Positions 6,801 to 14,866 of a stretch of 19,320 bases of DNA are shown here, piece by piece. Origin of the DNA: CBFHWY01 sp965659675. Lineage in GTDB: Bacteria; Bacteroidota; Bacteroidia; Flavobacteriales_G; Salibacteraceae. The position numbers and the translations under genes were made by a program. The notes beneath the pieces were generated by a model. It had not been told where the DNA came from. It saw only the letters and a list, made by a program, of their open reading frames with translations, and searched no databases. The stretch is from NCBI GenBank assembly GCA_965659675.1, contig CBFHWY010000054.1:1-19320 (forward strand), given 5' to 3'. The first letter of the stretch is position 1; the number at the start of each line of letters is the position of its first letter.

Positions 6801-9524
6801 ATTCTGATACGCATTGTTGTAGCCACTTCTCATGATGACCGCCAATGATTGGTCTTCGGGGTTCTCAAGTTGTTTATCGATGGTTTCTGGATGGAAACGA
6901 CCGCCACTGGGTTTTTCATAATCGGTATGCTCATCACTTCGACCTGCCGTTAATCCTTTGGGCGAATCCGCTTTTGGATCCTGAGCTGTACTTTCAGCTT
7001 TGGCTTCAGATGTTGCATCAGCAGTGTCCTGTGCTTGATCCACTTCTGCTATTTCTTCATCTTCTGGACCTAATTCGGTTTCTGAAGCTTCTTTGAGGTC
7101 CTCAGTGATATCAGGAACTTCAATATCTTCTGGCATAACATCTTCATCGGGAGTCTCAGCTGCCAGGGCTACGATCTCTTCTGAATTGTTGACCTCGTCA
7201 GCAATCTCTTTGATCACCTGAAGCTCACTTCGCAAGCTCTCAACCTCATACTGGGTTTCCCTGGTTCGAGATTTTGCCCTATCCAAACTCAAACGATCAC
7301 GTTTTAATTCTTCAGCCAACTTCCTTGCCGATTCATCAGGATTTGCAGGATCTGGATTCATCTCCATGTAGCGTTTCTCCTTCTCAAAAAGTTGATCTTC
7401 CAGTTGTTTCTGATATCGTTTTTGATTTCTGAGCATAGCTCGCTTTTGTTGCAAGTTTTGCTCAATACTTTCACCCATTGTGTTGATCGAGCTTTTCTCA
7501 GATTTTTGCTCTTCTACATAGTTCTTCAATTGTTCGAACTTTTCTACTGAACTCTGTTTATTGTTCTCCTCTATCGAGTTCTGAATCTGATTGGCATAGC
7601 TCATAGCAATGGCCATCCCTGATTTCTTCTGATATGCTCTGTCTTTAAGTGAAGCGGATAGGTCGTCAGAAACTTTGGCCTCTTGCTCCAGATCATCAGC
7701 CTGTCGCTCCAGGTATTTTATTCGCTCCAATTCTTGTGTGGTGGCAGTGGTTTGAACACTCGTATCGAGTTGAGACGTCACTGACACAGCCTCTGAGCGT
7801 TTTTGTTTTGCTGCTTGCCTTTTTTGCTCAGCTACTTTAGCGGCGATCTCTGCTTCCTTCTCTAAGATATTGGCATCTTTCTCCAGGCTTTGTGCGTTAT
7901 TCATTGCAACCTCGGCAATATCTTCCTTTGTATAATCCTCACCGATGAGGTCAAATTTGGGATTGAGCGCTTTTTCCTCACCTGAAATACTTGCTGAAGT
8001 ATCTGAACTTTGTGCTTCAGCGCCAGTTTGTTTAGCCTTTTCTAAAACAGCCACTTTTGGCCCTTCCTCCACAGGTTTTCGCTCTTCCATTTCGCGCGCT
8101 TGCTCAAGGTCTGTCACATTCAGCTGCGCTCGCTGCTTGAATATCTCCGCGATAATAGGATCGTCGTCTTCCACTTTGACATCAATGAGATTTCTGATGA
8201 TCAGCTTCTCATCCACTGTACCCTGATTCTCGATCTTCATTTCCTGAAGAAGAGGTTTTAAAGGATCCTGATTCTTTAGTGATACTTCACCAGCATGAGC
8301 TACTTCTGAACCTTTATAATCAACCAGAAACTGGAAATTCCCTGTTTGAGGCAATTCAATAAGGTATTTACCTGTTTTTGGATCGGTTTCATATTCCCCA
8401 ACCACCAGGTTCCTGTCGATGTCCTTAACTTGAATATTAGCAGCCTTGGTAGTGTTAGATTCAAAAATTCCAGATATGACAGCTATATTGAGTGGAACCC
8501 GTTGCATGTTGATGCGATAAACATGCACTTCTCCCTGAACGGATGAACGTTTGGAGCTGAAATACGCCTTCTTCTGCTCTTTATCGGTGATGAATAAAAA
8601 GTCATCATCCGGTGTATTTATGGCAAAATCCATGTTCTCTGGCTTTGACCAGCTTCCGGTAGATTCATCATAGGAACTTCTGAAGATATCATAGCCTCCT
8701 AAACTGTTGTGACCCTTGGATGAGAAGTAGAGCACATTATCGTCTGGGTGCATGAAGGCATAGTCCTCATCAAACTCCGTATTGATCGTAGAAGGAAGTT
8801 TCTTTTTTGAAGACCAGCCTTTTGCTGTGCGCTCTGCATAATAGAGGTCTCTATTTCCATCCTCAGAATCAATCGAAGAGAAATAGATCCTACTAGCGTC
8901 TTTGGGTAAGTAAAGAACACTCTCTATGCTTTCTTCTTTCTCATAAGAGGTCTTAAATTCATCGGGCTTCAGCACAAGCTTTCCTCCAAATTCTGACAGA
9001 TCATAAACCTTAAAGAAGTCCGCTTCTTTTAGCTTTTGTTTTTGGAGCACAATGATATCAGTGAGATTCCTTAGCAGACTTCTTCCATTCTTTGCTTGTC
9101 GGAGGTGGCCATTCACATCGTACTTGGCGATCATTTTTGATTTGGCGAGCCCGATGTACTTCTCATAGTTCTTAGCTGCTTTTGAGAAATTATAGTTCAG
9201 ATGATATCCCTTTCCCAAAAAGAAAAAAGCCTCTGGATCTACATCAGAACGACCTACGGCAAACTCAAGATAGGGCATCCCTTTAGACTTATTCTCATTA
9301 GCAAAGAGCAAGCAGGCACCGTAGCGGTAATTGTAATTTGGATCTTTTGGGTAATTCGCTACCAGTTGCGAGTAGAGATTTAGGGCGTCCTTGTATTGCT
9401 CCTTCTCGAAATACTTGTCAGCAGTCTTTATCAGATCCTTGGGGTTCTTAGACTGTGCCGACAAGGCAAGAGGAATTAGCATTAAAGCCAAGACCAGAAC
9501 AATATGTTTGACAGGTTCCCTCAA
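3876..9524 (-). CDS. Giant exported TPR/PD40/coiled-coil protein with three SPOR domains
   Basis: An 1882-residue secreted or envelope protein. A signal peptide (1-23, ending LSAQS) leads to TPR-like helices (about 28-128). A PD40/WD40-like propeller region (about 200-340) has repeats such as NVLYFSSKGHNSLGGYDIFRS. A carboxypeptidase-regulatory-like beta domain (about 344-420, containing VISGIF and DPKTGKYLIELP) comes next. Long coiled coils follow (about 535-790, 890-1020 and 1130-1500), broken by acidic Asp/Glu/Gln/Thr/Ser-rich linkers (about 785-880 and 1020-1135). Three C-terminal SPOR domains (about 1560-1645, 1682-1767 and 1794-1880) each start (Y/E)xVQVGA(F/Y) and end with a (Y/F)NG or ENG turn; a Gly-rich linker at 1782-1791 separates the last two. 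SPOR domains bind glycan strands stripped of stem peptides, so it probably links the envelope to peptidoglycan. The N-terminal order matches the T9SS anchor PorE, but that protein ends in an OmpA-type domain. The start is a TTG: an in-frame TGA lies 9 nt upstream, and the next Met would destroy the signal peptide. Cellular role unknown. Confidence 0.88.
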   Translation of the reverse strand: MREPVKHIVLVLALMLIPLALSAQSKNPKDLIKTADKYFEKEQYKDALNLYSQLVANYPKDPNYNYRYGACLLFANENKSKGMPYLEFAVGRSDVDPEAFFFLGKGYHLNYNFSKAAKNYEKYIGLAKSKMIAKYDVNGHLRQAKNGRSLLRNLTDIIVLQKQKLKEADFFKVYDLSEFGGKLVLKPDEFKTSYEKEESIESVLYLPKDASRIYFSSIDSEDGNRDLYYAERTAKGWSSKKKLPSTINTEFDEDYAFMHPDDNVLYFSSKGHNSLGGYDIFRSSYDESTGSWSKPENMDFAINTPDDDFLFITDKEQKKAYFSSKRSSVQGEVHVYRINMQRVPLNIAVISGIFESNTTKAANIQVKDIDRNLVVGEYETDPKTGKYLIELPQTGNFQFLVDYKGSEVAHAGEVSLKNQDPLKPLLQEMKIENQGTVDEKLIIRNLIDVKVEDDDPIIAEIFKQRAQLNVTDLEQAREMEERKPVEEGPKVAVLEKAKQTGAEAQSSDTSASISGEEKALNPKFDLIGEDYTKEDIAEVAMNNAQSLEKDANILEKEAEIAAKVAEQKRQAAKQKRSEAVSVTSQLDTSVQTTATTQELERIKYLERQADDLEQEAKVSDDLSASLKDRAYQKKSGMAIAMSYANQIQNSIEENNKQSSVEKFEQLKNYVEEQKSEKSSINTMGESIEQNLQQKRAMLRNQKRYQKQLEDQLFEKEKRYMEMNPDPANPDESARKLAEELKRDRLSLDRAKSRTRETQYEVESLRSELQVIKEIADEVNNSEEIVALAAETPDEDVMPEDIEVPDITEDLKEASETELGPEDEEIAEVDQAQDTADATSEAKAESTAQDPKADSPKGLTAGRSDEHTDYEKPSGGRFHPETIDKQLENPEDQSLAVIMRSGYNNAYQNDFLTVAEEQDEFVRTAKMKVLNEDWVSDIKDEYDYLDSLERTSTDPEKKEAIQTRKSSLRKLLKVKEQQLANIDNNLNTKAAEEGKDLEQVLAQIRAGKEQELLAYEQKEETRQEQDVTSDVQPDAQEQTGAQEQTDTQASATEPNEPQEGEVRDEEDGDQTTQEPSDAQQANSESANDEISPTENEALAEQADATQTPTSGSDDGDGLAETAKSDQPAAQEGDLELRQAQEQIKDPEKAKELILEGDEEAIVQKLNPSARFVPSEEVEAQVSNKVQPIKKLTQERISDKKREIADEQDEITALESELDNTFWGWKKKPLEEELKNKQQALVGLETQLSKIEKESDAVVNLSAVDVYDQGGTQGLSPKETASLNAQELQKMATDTAQYAEDLRALAENTRKKKEKRRLLKRAEVYDERASKLQQEAEKSEALAEEMESVESQVDMLKESTKLELPKSTTDLSPEQLADIQESPEYIKYDTQAKEAERKIKRAEVLYQQALKMELEFNMKAAEAEELATQASAMTDAQEKEQAEQRVKVLKAEVQNLRSKAANQKEEAHKIAIEANKQRNAAISEVLSMDQSQRDAIAALANQSQKDAALGKSSFTPDEFSDIVQGRAEVPDVLRTAIYKKVETNESLYSEKNPIPVNNKIPKGLIYMVQVGAFRLEIPQDVFKGFAPLRGESAAGGLTRYMAGLFKSINSANLAKNEIRAIGYSDAFVVAYFNGERITLSRAREIEGAGPELAEQGQIAQGVSAGTAPDGSVAPAQVFKADEVKGLFYTVQVGAFSREVPPSVLYNLSPLVSRDVNGLVKYTCGIYSSRDEASTAKDRIRAIGIEDAFVTIFYNGQPVSAERAQQIIDEQGDNAFARDVPVSTGSSGGGGGSATSVEYQVQVGAYAEEVPVNDAQIILSLSNLGLDVKSDGGMTKYVVGGYKTYREANEFKKKVIQEGLSSAFIVAYENGQKIDVQRAKELTGD
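6392..6427. repeat. 18-bp in-frame tandem duplication
   Basis: CAGTCTGTTCTTGTGCG occurs at 6392-6408 and again, identical, at 6410-6426, a period of 18 nt with only the last base of each unit differing (C at 6409, T at 6427). It lies in an acidic low-complexity linker of the 1882-residue protein and encodes AQEQTG followed by AQEQTD. Because 18 is a multiple of three, gain or loss of a unit would keep the frame. The near identity at DNA level suggests a recent slippage event. Confidence 0.75.
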
Positions 9525-9539
9525 GCCCGTTCAGTTTTA

Positions 9540-9547
9540 CAAAAGTA
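9540..9547 (-). promoter_or_regulatory. Candidate -7 promoter element for the giant SPOR gene
   Basis: Minus-strand sequence TACTTTTG matches the Bacteroidota -7 consensus TAnnTTTG exactly and lies in the 45-nt gap between the two giant genes, 15 nt before the TTG start. That spacing gives a short leader of roughly 10 nt. I do not see a TTTG at the usual -33 distance. It would let the 1882-residue gene and clpS onward be transcribed independently of prmA. Confidence 0.4.
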
Positions 9548-9569
9548 CCTTTTTTGCCTCATTTGGCCT

Positions 9570-12500
9570 TTATTCAATACTCCTTAAGAAGGCAGTCCTC
9601 TTGGATTTATTCGAAAGGATAAAGCGATATCTCGCTTGCCCTTTACTTCTATCCAATTTATTCTTACCGCCCTTCACGTCGAGTATTCGTTGATTAAAAT
9701 CGTTGTTGGAGCTCACGGCCTGCATGATCTCCGACTGGTAATTAAAGAAGTACCAATCCTTATTATTCAATTCGAGGTAGATCACCATGATATCTCCACT
9801 TCTTCTTTTCTTGATCTGGATCTTGCCATCAACCAATTTATTGATCTGTCTCTTTTCGATATTTCCGATGGCAATCTTCCCAACTGATTCATAGGCCTCG
9901 GAATTGGGATTCCACTTCATTTTCACTTCTGACAAGACCAGTGATTTCTCTAACTGATTTGGAAACTTCTTGAATTCACCATAGAAACTAAGGTCAGATA
10001 TCATCTTAAGACCCTGTGACTCTCCCAGGATCTCTTTCAAATTCTTTTGGTACCACTCATTATCAAAGTCATGTCTGTCCAGGTCATTATCTTCTTCCAG
10101 TTGCTTAGCCATCTCTCTCAAGGCTCGGGAGTCGAAGAAGAAATCGCATAGAATGCTCAACCTGAAATCTGTAGAATCGGACTTGAAGTCATAATTCACC
10201 GTGCCGAATGGGTCGAGGTCTACCCTACCCAGATTTACCCCAAATTCCATTTCACCCTCACCATACATACTGCATTTGTCTCGATCGAATGACACAAAGT
10301 TTCCTGGCAATGTGAAGGCATCTAACTTGCTTAAATTAGAGATCTTATAGCTCTTATCCTGCTTATCGAAGATCATAAAGCCATCAGCAGTAATGATCTC
10401 TTTATCGGTGCGCGATTTAGGTTGTGAAACAAATGACGGGTAGATCTTTGTTGGGTCTTTACCTAACATAAGTCCTTTGGTCAGTCTTTGATTATTCTCA
10501 GCTCGCGTTGATGTATCCACCGGAATATAGATAGAGCTTGGGTCTATCTCGGATTTGAACTTAAACCATGGGGTGGTCAATTCACTGCAGAATTGAACAA
10601 GTTCTGTTGCTCCGTCGAAGGATAAAAATTGTTTGCTCGCTTCTAAACGCACATTGCCGAAGTATTTGAAATCTGGACTTAGTGTAAACTCTTTTTCTTT
10701 TGTGATCAAACCTTCAGCTACTGTTTGATAGGCATTGTCGCTGTACAATTGCTCAAAATTGATCACCTGCTTTTCATTGCGTTCATCGATGTAATCATAC
10801 TTAGCTGACCCCTTGTACTTTCTCTTTCCAAGGATTTCAAGACTCGCTTCGTAAAGCTTGTGATACTTAGTGATCGAATTGGCCACTACTTCAGCGTTTT
10901 TCAGCGGTTTGATCACCGCCTCCTTCAGCACCACAAGCCGATTGCTATCTGGATAGATCAAGGCATCTGCGACTTCCACGAACTCAACCTTATTTGCTGT
11001 TAAAATTGACTTTCTCACATCCCACTGACAGGCACTCGAATAGAAGTATAGTGAATCCTGATCAGGATGAATTGACGTCAGTCGAGCTCCTTCAATTGCA
11101 ACCTTACCACCAGCTCCCTTGTTTACTTCTTTCTTCTTTCCAGAAAGCTCTACAACCTCATCATCCATAAACCACTTAAAGCGGTCCATGCGAGCGATGT
11201 ATTGGTTATCTTCAAAGGTGATGATGGAGCTTTCACCGTTGGATTCAAACTCACCCATGCGTTTGGCGAAATCTATGTGAGCCTTCATGTTGGTGGTACT
11301 GAAACCAATTCCACCTACGACTGCATCACCGGTTTTCAGGAAGAAATCAGCTGTATCTGAATCAAACTCGGAAAACTTGAATACCATGAGATCCGATTCC
11401 ATGATAGCCTTATCAAATTCAAATTTACCATGTCCGTTGAGCTGCTCTGGGGAATAGGTAATAGATCCTGTTAGCAATGAATTACCATCATAAAAGTGAA
11501 GAGGTTCATCAATAGAAGCTACTTGCATCGTATCGCGATATGGCTGCCAGTGCCAATCCAGATTCGTTCCGTTAACCGGTGGATACTCAACTTCACCCAT
11601 TTGCTCCTCGATCACGAAGTTCTGTGCAATGGCATTCATTGAGTCTGGATAAAAGAAGAAAGACTGCGATTCCGTTGTCGAAGTGAGATAATCGATAAAT
11701 CCGTTTCCTTTCAACCCCTCATGACTCAAGATGATATCATCAAAAAAGGTACCCTTCCCTCCATATGCAGGCATACCTTCATTGGGCGTCTCATGCCTAA
11801 ACCCAAGTGAATAGTCTTTTTGAAGCACAAGAGTCTCATCCATTTCCTCAAATATTCCAGCAGACTTGAACCGACCATCAAACTTGATCGCGGAATTCTC
11901 AAAGTTGTCTATGCTATCGAATTCAAAAGGCTTTAGCTCAAAGAAAAACTCCTCTTTGTCATATACCCCACCTAAAATACTTGGTTTATCATAGTATGCA
12001 TATGATTCCTTGAAACTGGTGAATCGGGGAAACTTCTTGATCGGAATGACCCCACTTTTGTTAAAAGGTTGATCCACCTCAAGGAGCCCTTCAATATCTT
12101 CAATAACGGTCTTTACTCTTCTGAATTTCGATTGTCCACCATCTACTTTTTCGGTTTCTACATAGAGTCTCATCGAGTCGATCACGGGCATGTCGATCTT
12201 AAAACTGTCATATTGGAAGTCGAAGTCCTTACCAAAGAACTCTAATCTACCTGCCTGAATGAGTCCACTAAAGGTAAAGTCTCTATCGCGCTTCATGATG
12301 ATATCCCCACCGTAGGGGTATATGAACACTTGATGTGAATCAGATAATCCGATTCGTCTGACCCCACTCATTGCCATTTCCATGGTGTTCAGGTTCAGCA
12401 ATGCGTTTTCCCCTTTTCCGGGGTCGGAGTTTACCTCGAGAATATCGTAATCTTCTTCCTCCATCTTAGCCAAAACGTAATGTCCAACCTTATCTCGAAG

Positions 12501-14045
12501 CTCTACGATATCGTTATCGAAGTCGTAACTTAAATAGCCCTTAGTGGAGAGTTCCATCATAAATGGTTTGATCTGACTGGTGGGCAATCCCCAGCATTTG
12601 GAAATATCTGAAATGGTCATGATATTACCATTTGCCTCAGCACATCGGTTTAGAATGACCAGGGGGTTCACTCTACCAAGACCGTACAGCTCATCAAAAC
12701 GATATTCCTTGAAGTAGTCAAAGGATTCAAAATGTGCCGATCGGTTTGAGCTTCGAAACATTGGCTGCATTTTGATCACATCCTTATCGATCTCCCACTC
12801 CAGGGTTTCAAAATACATTTCCAGTTTATGGTAGGAGTTGTAGAAGGGAGTCCTGTGAACCCCTTGTCGGGTTCTGGTCAGGTTGACCTTTCTCTCATCA
12901 TTGATCAACTTAAATTCAACTCCCGGATGATAAAGTGAGTCCTGCCCAAAATGAAAAATAATCTCTGCTTTATCATTCGAAATCTGCTTTTCTCTGATCA
13001 CAAAACTTTTGGCTTTGACCTCAAGTAAAACGACATCTTCCCTTTTAAACTGCAACATGGCTTTGCCACCTTCCGTCTCCGATCCCACAATCCGACTCCC
13101 CCTTTGAGTAAACCCTCCATCATAATCCACACCCGGAATTATGTTTGAAATAATGAGACGATCTGTTTGGGAGATGAACTGAGGGTAGCTAGCATTTTTA
13201 GTCGTTACATTGGCAAGCACCTTTTCCTTCAAGGTCCCCGTTAGCGTTGACCCACCAAAGAAGTTCTTATTATCAAAAACGACGTTCTGAGCCATATATT
13301 CCGCTTTTCTGGCATCAATTGAGTAGTCTTTAAGCGTTGCAGAGACCTCTTCTCTGGAAAACTCAGCTCTATCCCAATAAACTTTACCTCCATTTCCAGT
13401 CCAGGTGTCTTCTTTGTAATTAAAACTACCGGAAGTTTCATAGATCACCGCACTATCGCCCCTACTTAAACAGAGCAGATTGACCTTATCAAATTGAAGA
13501 ATTGCGTTTTTACCTTCATACTTAAGCTTAAAGTATCCGTTTTTAAATTTCCAAATAACAGAAGGAGTATAATGCAGGGCACTATCAACAAAGAGATGCT
13601 CACTGAAATCAAGGAATTCGGTGTAACGACGTTTACTTCTTTCCTCTATAAAGAGATCGATTCCCTTGTGCCAGTTATAAAATTCCGTTTCGCTTCGACC
13701 TCCCACGATGATGCTCGTAACGGTTTTTAGATAACTCGAAAATTCAGGAAAAGGCAACATGCGCTTCTCGAGCATCTTATCGCAAGTCTCATAAACTGTT
13801 AGCCTCACCTTATTTGAAAAATAGCCACCATACCACAGGGGTTCGAAGTATTTCTCAAAGTCTTTAGCGTCATCTTTTCGATTGTCCTTCATGAATTTCA
13901 CCATCTCTTCAAAGAAGAGAATGGAATCCCGGGAAAACTTTACTGGCCTTTCTCCCTGCGCAACTCCTATGAAAGGAGAGAGAAGCACAAGCAGCAACAA
14001 GCTAACTTTAATTAGCGAAACGATATTTAGCTTCAATGAATTCAT
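9570..14045 (-). CDS. Giant exported beta-rich protein of unknown function with an internal winged-helix-like segment
   Basis: I do not recognise a named family for this 1491-residue protein. It begins with a clear signal peptide (1-30: hydrophobic LIKVSLLLLVLLSPFIGVAQ), followed by a helical N-terminal part (about 35-160). From about 160 onward it is mostly alternating beta-strand patterns rich in Asp, Phe, Gly and Lys, with recurring phrases such as ARKAEYMAQNVVFDNKNF (245-262) and IYPDSNRLVVLKEAVIKPL (1030-1048). These are loosely like the stacked strands of OstA/LptA/LptD-type or other long beta-solenoid proteins. Residues about 460-530 look like a winged helix: VILNRCAEANG, TISDISKCWGLPTSQIKPFM, then a wing-like SYDFDNDIVELRD. 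There is no transmembrane helix after the signal, no OmpA or SPOR domain and no obvious sorting tail. It overlaps the end of prmA by 4 nt (ATGA) and is followed after 45 nt by the 1882-residue gene. An envelope role is inference. Confidence 0.82.
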   Translation of the reverse strand: MNSLKLNIVSLIKVSLLLLVLLSPFIGVAQGERPVKFSRDSILFFEEMVKFMKDNRKDDAKDFEKYFEPLWYGGYFSNKVRLTVYETCDKMLEKRMLPFPEFSSYLKTVTSIIVGGRSETEFYNWHKGIDLFIEERSKRRYTEFLDFSEHLFVDSALHYTPSVIWKFKNGYFKLKYEGKNAILQFDKVNLLCLSRGDSAVIYETSGSFNYKEDTWTGNGGKVYWDRAEFSREEVSATLKDYSIDARKAEYMAQNVVFDNKNFFGGSTLTGTLKEKVLANVTTKNASYPQFISQTDRLIISNIIPGVDYDGGFTQRGSRIVGSETEGGKAMLQFKREDVVLLEVKAKSFVIREKQISNDKAEIIFHFGQDSLYHPGVEFKLINDERKVNLTRTRQGVHRTPFYNSYHKLEMYFETLEWEIDKDVIKMQPMFRSSNRSAHFESFDYFKEYRFDELYGLGRVNPLVILNRCAEANGNIMTISDISKCWGLPTSQIKPFMMELSTKGYLSYDFDNDIVELRDKVGHYVLAKMEEEDYDILEVNSDPGKGENALLNLNTMEMAMSGVRRIGLSDSHQVFIYPYGGDIIMKRDRDFTFSGLIQAGRLEFFGKDFDFQYDSFKIDMPVIDSMRLYVETEKVDGGQSKFRRVKTVIEDIEGLLEVDQPFNKSGVIPIKKFPRFTSFKESYAYYDKPSILGGVYDKEEFFFELKPFEFDSIDNFENSAIKFDGRFKSAGIFEEMDETLVLQKDYSLGFRHETPNEGMPAYGGKGTFFDDIILSHEGLKGNGFIDYLTSTTESQSFFFYPDSMNAIAQNFVIEEQMGEVEYPPVNGTNLDWHWQPYRDTMQVASIDEPLHFYDGNSLLTGSITYSPEQLNGHGKFEFDKAIMESDLMVFKFSEFDSDTADFFLKTGDAVVGGIGFSTTNMKAHIDFAKRMGEFESNGESSIITFEDNQYIARMDRFKWFMDDEVVELSGKKKEVNKGAGGKVAIEGARLTSIHPDQDSLYFYSSACQWDVRKSILTANKVEFVEVADALIYPDSNRLVVLKEAVIKPLKNAEVVANSITKYHKLYEASLEILGKRKYKGSAKYDYIDERNEKQVINFEQLYSDNAYQTVAEGLITKEKEFTLSPDFKYFGNVRLEASKQFLSFDGATELVQFCSELTTPWFKFKSEIDPSSIYIPVDTSTRAENNQRLTKGLMLGKDPTKIYPSFVSQPKSRTDKEIITADGFMIFDKQDKSYKISNLSKLDAFTLPGNFVSFDRDKCSMYGEGEMEFGVNLGRVDLDPFGTVNYDFKSDSTDFRLSILCDFFFDSRALREMAKQLEEDNDLDRHDFDNEWYQKNLKEILGESQGLKMISDLSFYGEFKKFPNQLEKSLVLSEVKMKWNPNSEAYESVGKIAIGNIEKRQINKLVDGKIQIKKRRSGDIMVIYLELNNKDWYFFNYQSEIMQAVSSNNDFNQRILDVKGGKNKLDRSKGQARYRFILSNKSKRTAFLRSIE

Positions 14046-14866
14046 TTCTTACAATGCAGCATGATCCAGTTATCCTTCGTGTTTTTATTTGCAATAGTCA
14101 AGCCAAGGCCTGAAAGCTCCGTTCTCATCACCTCATCATCATTCTCCAGAATTCCGCTCAAAAGGAGGTCTCCTCCTTTTTCAAGGATCGATTGATAATG
14201 CTCCAGGTGCTCCATTAAAACATTCCTATTGATGTTTGCCAGTATCACATCAAAATGATTGTGGTGGTTGATGAGATCAATATCCGCCTGAACTACCTGT
14301 ACCTGATCCACTCCATTTTGAGCAATATTCTGTTTAGTATTTTCAACAGCCCATGATTCTATATCTGCAGCTAAAACCTCGCTCGCACCCAGCTTGGCTG
14401 CCAGAATGCCTAATATACCAGTTCCACAACCCATATCGAGCACACGTTTTCCAGTAAAACTCATTTTTAGCATTTCGCTGAGCATCAGGAAGGTTGTTTG
14501 GTGGTGTCCGGTTCCAAAAGACATCTGAGGCGTGATGAGCAAATCGTACTTTATCTCCTCTAGTTTCGGATGAAAACACGCTCTCACATAAAGATCATCA
14601 CCAAGTCTTATCGGCTGAAAGTTCTTTTCCCATTCCTCATTCCAGTTCTTGTCTTCAAAGTCTTCTTTCTCAAAGTTCGTAGACCTTTCCTCTAGCAGTT
14701 CTTTTATTTCAGCAGCTTGCTTTTCCCAATCAGCTAACTTGATATATGCTTCAAGCTGCTCATCAGATTCCTGAAAGGAGTCGAAAGAGAAGTCAGACAG
14801 AAGCGCAAGCAGAACTTCTTGTTCTGCCGGAGTCGCCTTTATCTTAATTCCAATATAGGCACTCAT
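14042..14866 (-). CDS. prmA: Ribosomal protein L11 methyltransferase PrmA
   Basis: A 274-residue cytoplasmic SAM-dependent methyltransferase that methylates ribosomal protein L11 (Lys residues and the N-terminus in E. coli). The N-terminal part (1-110) is the alpha/beta substrate-recognition domain. The catalytic Rossmann domain shows the PrmA-specific MSFGTGHHQTT (115-125), motif I VLDMGCGTGILG (142-153), the acidic SAM-ribose end of strand 2 at AADIE (166-170), and NINRNVL (211-217) at the NPPY-like position. Length is slightly below the E. coli enzyme, as is usual in Bacteroidota. The ATG overlaps the tpiA stop by 4 nt (ATGA), and its own stop overlaps the start of the 1491-residue gene in the same way, so three genes are coupled. 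Confidence 0.95.
   Translation of the reverse strand: MSAYIGIKIKATPAEQEVLLALLSDFSFDSFQESDEQLEAYIKLADWEKQAAEIKELLEERSTNFEKEDFEDKNWNEEWEKNFQPIRLGDDLYVRACFHPKLEEIKYDLLITPQMSFGTGHHQTTFLMLSEMLKMSFTGKRVLDMGCGTGILGILAAKLGASEVLAADIESWAVENTKQNIAQNGVDQVQVVQADIDLINHHNHFDVILANINRNVLMEHLEHYQSILEKGGDLLLSGILENDDEVMRTELSGLGLTIANKNTKDNWIMLHCKK

Noticed and set aside
3876..9524. Calling the 1882-residue protein PorE or an OmpA-family protein outright
   Set aside because: No OmpA peptidoglycan-binding domain is present and no other type IX secretion gene is in the window, so only a partial architectural likeness is claimed.
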